Source of the DNA: Grimontia marina
GTDB taxonomy: Bacteria > Pseudomonadota > Gammaproteobacteria > Enterobacterales > Vibrionaceae
Length of the DNA: 64,000 nt
Direction of reading: 5' to 3'
NCBI RefSeq assembly: GCF_900060185.1
Contig: NZ_FIZY01000011.1
Location: 1 to 64,000 of the forward strand
Numbering within the stretch: position 1 is the first letter of the stretch; every line of letters starts with the position of its first letter. Made by a program: the position numbers and the translations under genes. Below are positions 52,169 to 61,378 of the stretch, piece by piece. The notes beneath the pieces were generated by a model, which was not told the DNA's origin, did no database searches, and saw nothing but the letters and a program-made list of their open reading frames with translations.

Positions 52169-52816
52169 TTAGCGAAAAATTTTGGTGAGAGCATCAGCCA
52201 AAGCCGCATGACCTGCTTCATCGAGATGGAGGCCATCAATGGGTGAAGCTTCACAGACTGTCGCTGCTTCAAAAAAGTCGCAGCCTTCTTCTTCTTCTTC
52301 TTCTTCTGCTACTGCTCGGAAGTAAGTAGCAAGATCCAATGATTTCTGTCGACCATTGTGAAAGCCTGAAGCCCAGTTATTGGCATCATGCATTGGGGCA
52401 GGTGAAACAATAAGAATGCGTGGTGTTGGTTGCCCGGCATTATCGCACTCTTTGACCTGACCAATCAGCTTGCGGATACCTTCCGCTATCCAAGCGGGTT
52501 CTGAGGGGAATTGTGATTTCAAGTCATTAGTGCCAAGCATAATGACAACCCAATTCAACGGGCGGTGAGAGAGCAATATCATTGGCAGAGCAGCGCTGCC
52601 ATCACGATAAGGTTTGATTGGGTCGTTCCAAACTGTAGTGCGGCCGTTAAGTCCTTCCTCGAGTACCTCAAATCTCTCTATTGCACCTTTAGTACTGTCA
52701 TTGTTCAACAAGTTATTGAGTCGCGATGTCCAGCGAATAGCCTCTCCCCAACGTGAACCATTTGAAGGGTTGTAACCCCAAGTGTTTGTATCACCGAAAC
52801 ATAAAATCCGTGGCAT
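52169..52816 (-). CDS. SGNH/GDSL hydrolase-like protein with Thr in place of the catalytic Ser
   Basis: 215 residues in the arylesterase-like SGNH family. Block I reads CFGDTNTWGYNP, so the nucleophile Ser is Thr10 (codon ACA); other blocks are present: GLNGRTT (Gly block), MLGTNDLK (Asn block) and DGLHLDEAGHAALA (Asp and His). A run of seven Glu codons (GAA) at 52286-52306 forms a simple repeat inside a surface loop. The protein may be inactive, may use Thr, or may act only as a binder. No signal peptide, so cytoplasmic. Divergent from the methyltransferase operon. Confidence 0.85.
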   Translation of the reverse strand: MPRILCFGDTNTWGYNPSNGSRWGEAIRWTSRLNNLLNNDSTKGAIERFEVLEEGLNGRTTVWNDPIKPYRDGSAALPMILLSHRPLNWVVIMLGTNDLKSQFPSEPAWIAEGIRKLIGQVKECDNAGQPTPRILIVSPAPMHDANNWASGFHNGRQKSLDLATYFRAVAEEEEEEEGCDFFEAATVCEASPIDGLHLDEAGHAALADALTKIFR

Positions 52817-53029
52817 AGATGCGTCCTTTTGTTGTTATCTCGATATTTTACTCCGTCGGGCGTTTTTCGTCTGGTGTAATTTGACGCTTTTACTTTTTTC
52901 GGCGTCGCGTGTGGAATATTTAAATTGTTTAAAACGGCTCATGGTAGATTTAAGGGGTAAGTTATCGTTGCGGTAAAGCGAAGGACAAGCGCTCTCAAAC
53001 AGGGATAGGAATGCCGAAACCGATAACAA

Positions 53030-53051
53030 GGCCCTGATAACAAAGAGGGCC
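53030..53051 (+). promoter_or_regulatory. Hairpin covering the ribosome binding site of the demethylase operon
   Basis: GGCCCT (53030-53035) pairs with AGGGCC (53046-53051); the right arm contains the Shine-Dalgarno AGAGGG of ATG 53057. CCCTG (53032-53036) can alternatively pair with CAGGG (53000-53004), which would free the site. Confidence 0.5.
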
Positions 53052-53056
53052 ATACT

Positions 53057-54388
53057 ATGAAAGAAAAAACGCCTCTTCAGATAAGAGCCGCTGCTGCCCG
53101 GCACAATACATCTGTCGATCAATCCAATCGCCGCGTCCCCATTAACTTGCGGCAATCAGGACCCACCCCCGTCGAAATGCTCATTTCTACCCGAGTGAGA
53201 AAATCTCCTTATTGGCATCTTTCCTTTGAATCCGGTTGCTGGCGAGCAACGGTATATAACCGCGTCTACCACCCGCGCGGTTATCAGCGCATGGATGAAG
53301 GCGGTGCGATGGTGGAATACGAAGCACTGGTCAATCATGTCACCATGTGGAACGTTGCGGTTGAGAGGCAGATTCAGGTGAAAGGGCCTGATGCCGAAAA
53401 GTTTGTCGACTTTGTCATTACCCGTTCCGCGAGTCTCATTAAGCCAATGCGTGGTAAGTACGTCATCTTGTGTAATGAGGAAGGCGGGATTTTGAATGAT
53501 CCTGTGCTTTTGCGTGTAGCAGAGGATGAATTCTGGTTCTCTATCTCAGACAGTGATCTGGAATTTTGGATGCGTGGCGTGAACATCGGCAAAGGTTTTG
53601 ATGTGACCATTGCGGAAATTGATGTCTGTCCGGTGCAAATTCAGGGGCCGAAATCCGAAGCGCTAATGTCCGATCTCTTTGGGTCAGCAGTGAGTGATAT
53701 TCCTTTCTATGGTTTGATGGAAGGTAGACTGAACGGGGCTGATGTCATTATCTCGCAGACTGGCTTTACTGGAGAGAAGGGATATGAAATCTACTGCAAA
53801 AACGCGACCGTAGATGCTGAAAAAGTGTGGTATGGCGTGTTGGAAGCCGGCGAAAAACATAATCTGATGGTGATTGCTCCTGCGCACCATCGGCGTATCG
53901 CGGCGGGAATTTTGTCCTGGGGACAGGACATTGATCAGGAAGTGTCGCCATTCCAGTGTAATCTCGCTTATCAGGTTCCTCGTGATAAAGAGGGCGATTA
54001 CATTGGGAAAGCGGCGCTGGAAAAAGCACGTGATCAAATCGAAGCTGGCGCATCCCCTTATCCACTCGGTATGGTTGGTATCGTGTTTGGTGGTAAACCT
54101 GTTATCGACTATGCCAATGACTTCTGGCTTGTCTACGGAGAAGACGGTGGTGATGCAGTCGGTTATGTGACGTCGCCTTGGTATAGCCCTGAGTTGGAAA
54201 CCAATATCGCGCTTTGTCATGTGCCTTGGGATGGGCGTGATGTCGGCACTAAATACAAGGTGGCTTTGCCGGAGGAATATGGGGGTGAGATTGTCGACGC
54301 TGAGGTCGTTGAGATACCTTTCCGTCCATCTGTAAATCCTAACTCCCGCGAAGTCGCCAAAGCGCGCGGCAGCGATTCTGTAGACTGA
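53057..54388 (+). CDS. DmdA/GcvT-like tetrahydrofolate-dependent demethylase, substrate unknown
   Basis: 443 residues of the aminomethyltransferase (GcvT) superfamily. From residue about 45 it follows the DmdA pattern: WNVAVERQIQVKGPDAEKFVDFVITR, GGILNDPVLLRVAEDEFWFSISDSDLEFWMRG and VCPVQIQGPKSEALM, with a SQTGFTGEKGYEIY folate-site segment. The C-terminal GCV_T domain follows. It would move a methyl from a methylated S- or N-compound to THF. Roughly 40 N-terminal residues have no evident homology; ATG 53177 is an alternative start, but AGAGGG precedes 53057. It heads an operon with MetF-like and Fhs proteins. DMSP, glycine-betaine derivatives or aromatic methyl ethers are all possible substrates. 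Confidence 0.82.
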   Translation: MKEKTPLQIRAAAARHNTSVDQSNRRVPINLRQSGPTPVEMLISTRVRKSPYWHLSFESGCWRATVYNRVYHPRGYQRMDEGGAMVEYEALVNHVTMWNVAVERQIQVKGPDAEKFVDFVITRSASLIKPMRGKYVILCNEEGGILNDPVLLRVAEDEFWFSISDSDLEFWMRGVNIGKGFDVTIAEIDVCPVQIQGPKSEALMSDLFGSAVSDIPFYGLMEGRLNGADVIISQTGFTGEKGYEIYCKNATVDAEKVWYGVLEAGEKHNLMVIAPAHHRRIAAGILSWGQDIDQEVSPFQCNLAYQVPRDKEGDYIGKAALEKARDQIEAGASPYPLGMVGIVFGGKPVIDYANDFWLVYGEDGGDAVGYVTSPWYSPELETNIALCHVPWDGRDVGTKYKVALPEEYGGEIVDAEVVEIPFRPSVNPNSREVAKARGSDSVD

Positions 54389-54442
54389 CCGGCTGTTGGC
54401 GGCACGGAAAGTGCCGCCCCCTCCAGCAGGATTTTCATCACA

Positions 54443-55327
54443 ATGAATTTTGAATCAGGCAGCGTAGATCGGAAGCCTGTGCTCCACGATCCTGCTTTTG
54501 CTGCAGCAGAACTTATAAAGAATGCGTCTTTGGAAGCGACACCCAAGCAAATTGCTTCGCTGGGTGACGAGAAGCCAGACTGGCTGGCGGATGGAATGCG
54601 GGTGTATGTCCCCTTTCTGCCTTCTGCGAAGTTTGAAGACGCTTTTGTGGCTTGCGAAATACTAAAAAAATGGGGGATCGAACCTGTTCCACACCTACCC
54701 GCCCGTGCAGTGCCAAATGAGCAAGCCCTGAGGCTTTGGTTGCTGGCTCTGCAAGCGTTAGGTGTCACCCAAATTTTACTGATTGCCGGTGACATTGATG
54801 ATCCCAAAGGTCCTTTTACTGACACCTTACAATTGATGGAACTTGGTCTTTTCCAAGAATTTGGTATTGACGGAATCGGTGTGGCAGGACATCCAGAAGG
54901 GCACCCAATTGTGAGTGAGGCAGTACTTGTGGACGCACTTAAACGTAAACGGGATTACGCCCTTCAACATGGGCTGTCTCTTTGGGTGGTGACGCAATTT
55001 TCGTTTGAACAGACGGTTTTGGAGCAGTGGCTGGAAGATCATCAAACCATACTGGAGGGAATACCGGTTTATCTGGGGCTTGCTGGCCCTACACGATTGA
55101 AAAATTTGCTGTCTTATGCCGCGCAATGTGGCGTGGCTACGTCTGCAAAGGCGCTGACAAGAAACCTGAATGCCGCAAGATTGCTGAGGCCATGGACACC
55201 GGACTCGCTACTGAAAGCGATGGCAGAGTTTCAATCGGAAAGACCGGAATCCGTATTAAAGGGGATCCATTTGTTTCCATTTGGTGGGCTGAAACAATCC
55301 AGCGAATGGTTAGTTAAGAAGGCCTGA
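54443..55327 (+). CDS. Methylenetetrahydrofolate reductase-like protein (MetF family)
   Basis: 294 residues. ILLIAGDIDDPKGPFTDTLQLMELGLFQEFGIDGIGVAGHPEGHP is the MTHFR core (GGD-like turn then the AGHPEGHP segment), and VTQFSFEQTVLEQWLE and PVYLGLAGPTRLKNLLSYA follow, the family FFDxxxF and GxxPxxxxxxL regions. The family uses FAD to interconvert methyl- and methylene-THF. Placed between a methyltransferase and Fhs it probably runs oxidatively, moving methyl-THF to methylene-THF, as in the LigM/MetF/LigH arrangement of Sphingobium. 54 bp after the first gene. Confidence 0.85.
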   Translation: MNFESGSVDRKPVLHDPAFAAAELIKNASLEATPKQIASLGDEKPDWLADGMRVYVPFLPSAKFEDAFVACEILKKWGIEPVPHLPARAVPNEQALRLWLLALQALGVTQILLIAGDIDDPKGPFTDTLQLMELGLFQEFGIDGIGVAGHPEGHPIVSEAVLVDALKRKRDYALQHGLSLWVVTQFSFEQTVLEQWLEDHQTILEGIPVYLGLAGPTRLKNLLSYAAQCGVATSAKALTRNLNAARLLRPWTPDSLLKAMAEFQSERPESVLKGIHLFPFGGLKQSSEWLVKKA

Positions 55328-55379
55328 TAATCGAATTATCTGGGTGTGACCCTGAAATAGTGAAATTTGGGGGGATCTA

Positions 55380-57107
55380 ATGAATAATCAAAATAATACC
55401 GTATTAGTGACTGAAAATATGACAGCTTTACCTCCACCCGGCGCGCCGGACATTGAAATTGCACGCGCGGTCAGACCTTGGCCGATTTTTGAAGTGGCTC
55501 AGCGAAAACTTGGCGTTGCTGCTCACGCACTTATCCCATATGGACATTACAAAGCAAAACTGGATTTGGCGCAGATTGACACTACCTCGAAAGTGGGCAA
55601 ACTCGTGCTGGTGACAGCAATTACCCCAACCCCGGCAGGAGAAGGAAAAACGACCACCAGTATTGGTTTGACCGATGCATTGAATGCGATTGGTGTGAGT
55701 GCCAGTGTTTGCCTTCGTGAGCCATCACTGGGTCCTTGTTTTGGAGTAAAAGGTGGTGCAGCGGGTGGAGGCCGCGCGCAAGCCATTCCGATGGAAGATT
55801 TAAATCTTCACTTCAACGGCGATTTCCACGCGATCACCTCCGCGCACAATCTGCTGGCAGCCTTGATTGACAACCACATCCACTGGGGTAACGAGCTTAA
55901 TCTGGATGCGCGCAAAGTATCATGGCGTCGTGTGATGGACATGAATGACCGCGCGCTTCGCCATACATTGGTGGGATTGGGCGGCCCTGCTCATGGTCAG
56001 CCGCGCGAATCTGGTTTCGACATTACCGTGGCGTCTGAAATCATGGCAATCCTTTGTCTGGCGGAAGACAGAAAAGATCTCCAACGCCGTCTGGGTAACA
56101 TCATCATTGGCCGCAACCGTGACAACATGCCAGTGACTGCGCGTGATTTAGGCGCAGAAGGCGCAATGACGGTACTTCTGAAAGACGCGATTCAGCCAAA
56201 CTTGATCCAGACTTTGGAGCACAATCCAGCGCTTATCCATGGCGGTCCGTTCGCCAATATCGCTCATGGCTGTAACTCCGTGATGGCGACCCGCACAGCC
56301 ATGGGTCTAACCGATGTTGTGGTGACGGAAGCGGGTTTTGGCGCGGATTTGGGCGCAGAGAAATTTATCGACATCAAATGCCGTATTTCTGGTTTGAAAC
56401 CGGATGCGGCTGTATTGGTATGCACCGTACGCGCTCTGAAAATGCAGGGTGGTGTCGCGAAAGACAATCTGGATGCAGTTGACGTTGACGCGGTGAAGCT
56501 TGGTTCAGCCAACCTTAAACGCCATATCGAAAACATGCAGAAGTTTGGCCTGACGCCTGTGGTAGCGATCAACCGTTTCCCGACCGATGATGCCAAGGAG
56601 GTATCTGTCATCAAAGAAGTTTGCCTGAGCCTGGGCGCGCGCGTCGAAGAAGCACAGCATTGGGCAGAAGGTGGAGTCGGTGCCAAAGCGGTTGCAGAAG
56701 CAGTGAAAACCATCTTGGACGGAGAAGCACCAGATGTGCAATTCCTCTATGAAGATGACCTTCCAATTGATGACAAAATCCGCAAAGTTGCCACTTCGCT
56801 GTATGCGGCGGAAGATGTGCAGTTCAATATCGCAGCGTCGAAGCAGCTTGATGAGATTCAACAACTGGGATACGGTCATCTGCCGGTTTGTATCGCGAAA
56901 ACACCATACAGCTTCACCGCGGAGCCCTCTGAACTTGGTGCACCATCAGGACACATCTTGCCTGTACGAGAACTTCGCCTGATGGCAGGGGCTGGTTTTG
57001 TCGTGGCTATTTGTGGTGATGTGATGACCATGCCAGGACTGCCGCGTAAACCCGCCGCGCTCAGTATTTCCCTCGATGATGACGGCGAGATTGTAGGGCT
57101 GTTCTAG
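55380..57107 (+). CDS. fhs: Formate-tetrahydrofolate ligase
   Basis: 575 residues, near usual length. P-loop [18 protein letters not shown] (about residues 83-100), [48 protein letters not shown] and [14 protein letters not shown] are all Fhs hallmarks. It makes 10-formyl-THF from formate and ATP, or the reverse, releasing ATP and formate. In this operon the reverse direction would drain C1 units to formate with ATP gain. GGGGGATCTA precedes the ATG; a terminator follows. Confidence 0.95.
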   Translation: MNNQNNTVLVTENMTALPPPGAPDIEIARAVRPWPIFEVAQRKLGVAAHALIPYGHYKAKLDLAQIDTTSKVGKLVLVTAITPTPAGEGKTTTSIGLTDALNAIGVSASVCLREPSLGPCFGVKGGAAGGGRAQAIPMEDLNLHFNGDFHAITSAHNLLAALIDNHIHWGNELNLDARKVSWRRVMDMNDRALRHTLVGLGGPAHGQPRESGFDITVASEIMAILCLAEDRKDLQRRLGNIIIGRNRDNMPVTARDLGAEGAMTVLLKDAIQPNLIQTLEHNPALIHGGPFANIAHGCNSVMATRTAMGLTDVVVTEAGFGADLGAEKFIDIKCRISGLKPDAAVLVCTVRALKMQGGVAKDNLDAVDVDAVKLGSANLKRHIENMQKFGLTPVVAINRFPTDDAKEVSVIKEVCLSLGARVEEAQHWAEGGVGAKAVAEAVKTILDGEAPDVQFLYEDDLPIDDKIRKVATSLYAAEDVQFNIAASKQLDEIQQLGYGHLPVCIAKTPYSFTAEPSELGAPSGHILPVRELRLMAGAGFVVAICGDVMTMPGLPRKPAALSISLDDDGEIVGLF

Positions 57108-57131
57108 CTTTCCAATGTATCGTCTCAAAAG

Positions 57132-57153
57132 CGCTACCTTGGGTAGCGTTTTT
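57132..57153 (+). terminator. Terminator after fhs
   Basis: CGCTACC (57132-57138) / GGTAGCG (57142-57148), three-base loop, then TTTTT; 25 bp after the stop. Confidence 0.92.
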
Positions 57154-57196
57154 ACTTCCCCCTTCAGGTTTTTCTCTTTCCCTGACGCGCGTATCT

Positions 57197-57335
57197 AAAG
57201 ATGCTCGTATTGGTTTGTTCTCTCTGGCAGCGGATTGACGCCTTGCTCTTTGTTGTTCTTTTTGGCGGAGATGACTACACCCAAACGGGAGCGCTGTAAT
57301 GCTTACGGCTTTGCTGAGAAAGCATGCGTATTAGC
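57197..57335. repeat. Degenerate copy of the palindromic repeat (R7)
   Basis: Contains CTAAAGATGCTCG, TTGTTGTTCTTTTTGGCGG and GATGACTACACC, the same core as R1/R4/R5 but with eroded ends. It lies in the 490-bp gap between fhs and the chemoreceptor gene; the rest of that gap (57336-57599) is AT-rich and presumably holds the chemoreceptor promoter. Confidence 0.65.
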
Positions 57336-57599
57336 CTTTAGCCAAAGAAAATTGAGCGAATGAGGTACTGCGATAAGTGTACATTTCAATGTACACATCA
57401 GTGTCTGAAACTAAGACTCATTAATGATGTGAATGTATCTGATGTGTTAATACGTACTCGATGGGTACTTGAGCGAACGGTGTTATTTGCTGACTGAATT
57501 TATGAAATTATTCGAACGGTTGAATAAAAATTATAACTTTTGAGTTTCTTTTGTTACATGAAAATATGAGATGAAAATCACATAAGAGCATAAGTAGCA

Positions 57600-59495
57600 A
57601 TGGTAAAGAAAATCAGCCTCATATTTGGAGTCGTCATCGTCGCAGTTCTGTGCCTGACGCTCCTCATTTCAAATCACTTCTTGGAGGGTTTTAAAAAACA
57701 GAATATGGATCATGAAGACGAAGTGAGCACAGTTGTTCTCAAGGCAAGCTTCGATTCTGCCATTAAAGGGTTGTTGGTTCAGGTTCAATCTTTAGGGACC
57801 GCTTTTAACCTTGATATCAATCAGCCTTTTGATGAACGTTCCGTATTGGCAGAAATGGGTAAAATTGTCGAAGTTAACCCAGCAATCGATAACGTGATTC
57901 TTGCAACTTTAGAGGGCGATGTCTTTTCGTTTTCTTCAAATGGCTGGAATCGTGCATTCAACGCGAGGCAAGCGGGTCGGGACTATTTTATCTCTATCAT
58001 ACACAACGACAAAAAAGCTCATATCAGTGAGCCATACAAGTCGAACCGAGGTAATTATGTCGTAACGGTAAGCGCACCACTGAATTACAAGGGTGAGCGC
58101 GTTGGCGTCATTGCTCTAAACGTCAACCTAAACGTTGTTTTGCCAGAAAAACTTGGCCTTGAGTACGCAATCACCACCGAGGAAGGAATTGTGGTTGCTG
58201 TAGACAGAAGCTCTCTTGAGTGGCTAAACAAAAACCTGTTCGATGTTCGTCCGAACTATCGTGATATCGGAGATGAGCCAAGGATCATCACCAGTCCTAC
58301 GTTAGGTGTTTATAGCCTATCGAGAGAAAGCCTGGGACATGGTTTTACGGGGTATGTCTTTACCGAGCAAAAACAGACAATGGAAAATGCTTCCATGATC
58401 AGAACCGCTTTAATGGTGCTTTTGATTACGATTGGCTTGTTGCTCACCTTGACGCTTTATATTGTTGTTCGTCGCGAGTTAGCGCAGATCCCAAATGTGG
58501 TAACGACGATTGGGAGCATGTCTGAAGGCGATTTCTCCCACGTGGAAATCGCAGAGACCGGTAATGAAATTGATCAGGTTTCTACCTCGTTGGGCAATAT
58601 GCAATCTCGGGTAAATGACGTCATCAATACCACACATACGATTATGGATACCCTCTCTGAGCACCAGGCCCATATTTCAGATGTCGCACTGAATAATGCC
58701 CGTCGTTCTGAGACAGAGCTTGTGCATATTGATCAGGTCGCGACGGCGATTGCTGAAATGGCAGCAACGGCGAATGAGATTGCGGCAAATGCTCAAGCCG
58801 CAGAGGTTGAAACCTCCTCAACACTGGCCTTGTCAGCAGTCAGCTTGGAGACATTGCACAAATCAACAGTCATCGTGGAAGAAGTCACCAAGTCTATTCA
58901 GGAGTCGGCGAATATCTTCGAAGAGTTGAAAGTACTTTCTGACAATATCAGCTCTGTGGTCGATGTCATTGGCAATATCTCCGACCAAACCAATTTGCTC
59001 GCACTCAATGCTGCTATTGAAGCAGCTAGGGCGGGTCAACAAGGTCGTGGATTTGCAGTTGTCGCGGATGAAGTCCGTGCATTGGCAGTAAAAACGCAAG
59101 AATCGACAGGGAACATCCAGACGATCATCACCACGTTACAAAGTGGTGCGCAGAAAGCCGTCGATTCAATGAATAGCAACTTACAGTTGGCCGGTGAGCT
59201 ATCATCGATTTCTAAGGAAATTGAGAGCGCATTTAGTGATATCTCAACTAAAGTGACTCAGCTCTCTGATATTAACTCTTCGGTTGCAACAGCTTCTGAG
59301 GAGCAGTCAATTGTGAATCAGGAAATATCCAAGAGTATTGAAGACATTAAAATGATGGTTGAGGAAAATCTGTCGGGAGTGAACAACGCCATTGAATCGA
59401 ACAACGAGATGGTCAAGTTGGTTGAAGAGCTCAAAAGAGAAGTCGCATTTTTTAAAGTGAGTGGTAAAGAGAACGATCAATTATCTGCCAACTAA
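57600..59495 (+). CDS. Methyl-accepting chemotaxis protein with dCache-type sensor
   Basis: 631 residues: first transmembrane helix (about 5-24), periplasmic double-Cache sensor (about 35-270), second helix (about 275-298), HAMP (about 300-350) and a long cytoplasmic signalling domain with the conserved tip [35 protein letters not shown]. It controls flagellar motion through CheA/CheW, none of which are here. Its position between the C1-folate operon and the dimethylglycine genes suggests a methylamine or related ligand, an inference by neighbourhood only. It is not in the same operon (terminators on both sides). Confidence 0.92.
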   Translation: MVKKISLIFGVVIVAVLCLTLLISNHFLEGFKKQNMDHEDEVSTVVLKASFDSAIKGLLVQVQSLGTAFNLDINQPFDERSVLAEMGKIVEVNPAIDNVILATLEGDVFSFSSNGWNRAFNARQAGRDYFISIIHNDKKAHISEPYKSNRGNYVVTVSAPLNYKGERVGVIALNVNLNVVLPEKLGLEYAITTEEGIVVAVDRSSLEWLNKNLFDVRPNYRDIGDEPRIITSPTLGVYSLSRESLGHGFTGYVFTEQKQTMENASMIRTALMVLLITIGLLLTLTLYIVVRRELAQIPNVVTTIGSMSEGDFSHVEIAETGNEIDQVSTSLGNMQSRVNDVINTTHTIMDTLSEHQAHISDVALNNARRSETELVHIDQVATAIAEMAATANEIAANAQAAEVETSSTLALSAVSLETLHKSTVIVEEVTKSIQESANIFEELKVLSDNISSVVDVIGNISDQTNLLALNAAIEAARAGQQGRGFAVVADEVRALAVKTQESTGNIQTIITTLQSGAQKAVDSMNSNLQLAGELSSISKEIESAFSDISTKVTQLSDINSSVATASEEQSIVNQEISKSIEDIKMMVEENLSGVNNAIESNNEMVKLVEELKREVAFFKVSGKENDQLSAN

Positions 59496-59514
59496 AAGCG
59501 GCTAAAGAAAACCT

Positions 59515-59544
59515 AAGCGCCTGAAATTAATAGGCGCTTTTTTT
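59515..59544 (+). terminator. Terminator after the chemoreceptor gene
   Basis: AAGCGCCT (59515-59522) / AGGCGCTT (59532-59539) followed by a T-run, 20 bp after the stop. Confidence 0.9.
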
Positions 59545-59583
59545 GTTTTTTCTATCTGAAAATAAGGGCAAAAACCCCGTCAC

Positions 59584-59601
59584 ATATTGCCATATATTGC
59601 C
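59584..59601 (+). promoter_or_regulatory. Tandem ATATTGCC repeats upstream of the dimethylglycine operon
   Basis: ATATTGCC at 59584-59591 and 59594-59601, exactly 10 bp apart, about 100 bp before the first gene. A candidate binding site for an AraC-type activator such as a GbdR homologue; unproven. Confidence 0.4.
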
Positions 59602-59703
59602 GCATTCCAAATATAACCCGTCGCAATCGCATCGCTGAATAATGGGGTTGTTGGTTAACTTGAACTAAAGATTAAAGAGGAAAAACCAACAAAGGACGTG
59701 CAC

Positions 59704-60684
59704 ATGTCGGACGCTCTAGCGCTGCATCGAGATTCCATCATTATTGATGGCCTGATTATTGCCAAATGGAACCGGGAATTGTTTGAAGATATGGCAAAAG
59801 GTGGGCTGACGGCCGCCAATTGCACAGTTTCTGTTTGGGAGGACTTTCAAAGCACTGTCGACAACATTGTCGAGTTCAACCAACTGCTACGTGAAAACAG
59901 CGACCTCATTCGCCCGGTTCAGACCACTGAAGACATTCTCGCCGCTAAGCGTGAAGGTAAAACGGGCATCATGTTGGGCTTTCAGAATGTTCACGCGTTT
60001 GAAGACCAACTCGGTTACATAGAGATCTTCAAGAAGTTAGGAGTAGGCATCGCGCAGATGGCTTATAACACCCAGAATCTGGTTGGCACGGGTTGCTATG
60101 AGCGAGATGGTGGCTTGTCAGGTTATGGCCGCGAAGTCGTCGCGGAAATGAACCGTGTCGGCATCATGTGCGATCTTTCCCACGTTGGGCCTAAAACCTC
60201 GGAAGAAGTCATTCTGGAATCGAAAAAGCCAGTTTGCTACTCACACTGCTTACCACTTGGCTTGAAAGATCATCCACGCAATAAATCTGATGAAGAGCTG
60301 AAGTTTATTGCTGACCACGGCGGCTTTATAGGCGTCACTATGTTTGCGCCTTTCCTGAAAAATGGCATCAATTCCACCATTGAAGATTACGTAGAAGCGA
60401 TCGACTACATCGTTAACCTGGTCGGTGAAGATTGCGTTGGGATCGGCACTGATTTCACTCAGGGCCACGATCAGGAATTCTTCGAGTGGATCACTCATGA
60501 CAAAGGCTATGCCAGAAGGCTGACTAAATTTGGCGAAATCATCAACCCGAAAGGCATCCGTACGGTGGGAGAGTTCCCTAACCTCACAGCAGCCCTGCTG
60601 GACAGCGGTTGGTCGCCGGAGAAGGTGCAGAAAATCATGGGCGGTAACTGGGTGAAAGTTCTTAAAGACGTTTGGGGCGAATAG
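59704..60684 (+). CDS. M19 dipeptidase-like protein of the dimethylglycine cluster, degenerate metal site
   Basis: 326 residues from ATG 59704 (AAAGGA seven bases upstream; the GTG at 59698 is less likely). Overall similar to membrane/renal dipeptidases, with DLSHV (His160), YSHC (His181), RNKSDEELK and GIGTDF (Asp250). The His-x-Asp pair that should follow IIDG is Leu17/Ile19, and the bridging Glu is Gln94. Half of the binuclear zinc site is thus missing, and dipeptidase activity is doubtful. The same gene stands first in the dgcAB cluster of Pseudomonas (PA5396-like), where its role is not established. It starts the operon with the next gene 27 bp on. Confidence 0.85.
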   Translation: MSDALALHRDSIIIDGLIIAKWNRELFEDMAKGGLTAANCTVSVWEDFQSTVDNIVEFNQLLRENSDLIRPVQTTEDILAAKREGKTGIMLGFQNVHAFEDQLGYIEIFKKLGVGIAQMAYNTQNLVGTGCYERDGGLSGYGREVVAEMNRVGIMCDLSHVGPKTSEEVILESKKPVCYSHCLPLGLKDHPRNKSDEELKFIADHGGFIGVTMFAPFLKNGINSTIEDYVEAIDYIVNLVGEDCVGIGTDFTQGHDQEFFEWITHDKGYARRLTKFGEIINPKGIRTVGEFPNLTAALLDSGWSPEKVQKIMGGNWVKVLKDVWGE

Positions 60685-60711
60685 CCTAAAAGAGATAGAG
60701 AGGAAGCATTG

Positions 60712-61245
60712 ATGGGTCATCATTCGCCAGAAATTCCAATTCAGGTCGACGACGAAACAGGTGTATGGAGCACAGATGGCTTACCCATGCTCTATGTGCC
60801 AAGACATTTTTTTATTAACAACCATGCGGCAGTAGAAGACGCTATTGGCGAGGATCAATACGCGGAATTGCTCTACAAAGCGGGCTACAAATCCGCATAT
60901 TTCTGGTGCGAACAGGAAGGGGAAACCCACGGGATCTCAGGGGCAGAAGTGTTTGACCACTATATGAAGCGCCTTTCTCAGCGCGGATGGGGACAGTTTT
61001 TTATCGAGCATCTGGATGTTTCCCAAGGCGTTGCCCGTGTGCGCCTCGAAAACTCCGCATTCGTATATTACTACGGCAAGGTCAATCGCAAGGTGGATTA
61101 TATGTTCACGGGCTGGTTTGCCGGTGCCATGGATCAGGTGACAGAGAGCGTAGGCTTTCCGTTTAAAACCCACGCAGTGCAATTGCAAAGCGGGTCCGAA
61201 GAAGGCTGCGATTTTGGAATATTTGAAGTGAAGCCGATTGGTTAA
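60712..61245 (+). CDS. DUF5943-like protein of the dimethylglycine cluster (PA5397-like)
   Basis: 177 residues from ATG 60712 (GAGAGGAAGC upstream; a TTG at 60709 directly precedes). Visible segments: MLYVPRHFFINNHAAVEDAI, YKSAYFWCEQEGE and EHLDVSQGVARVRLENSAFVYYY, with TGWFAGAMDQV in the C-terminal half. These are similar to V4R/4-vinyl-reductase-type small-molecule-binding domains. The product is the conserved hypothetical protein next to dgcA in Pseudomonas. It is probably cytoplasmic; its biochemical role is unknown. Confidence 0.75.
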   Translation: MGHHSPEIPIQVDDETGVWSTDGLPMLYVPRHFFINNHAAVEDAIGEDQYAELLYKAGYKSAYFWCEQEGETHGISGAEVFDHYMKRLSQRGWGQFFIEHLDVSQGVARVRLENSAFVYYYGKVNRKVDYMFTGWFAGAMDQVTESVGFPFKTHAVQLQSGSEEGCDFGIFEVKPIG

Positions 61246-61378
61246 CAGCAGGTAAGAGCAGGTTCTGGAGCCTAGGAAAAGAAGGCCCTAGGGAGAGCAA
61301 AGAGCTTGAAGCAAAATATGAATCTAGGCTTCTGAAATCGCTAAGACTCAGGACCCCAAAATAAAATAAGGAAGTGCA

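Noticed and set aside
52286-52306. GAA repeat as a phase-variation tract
   Set aside because: Trinucleotide units cannot shift the frame, so only length of the Glu run would change.
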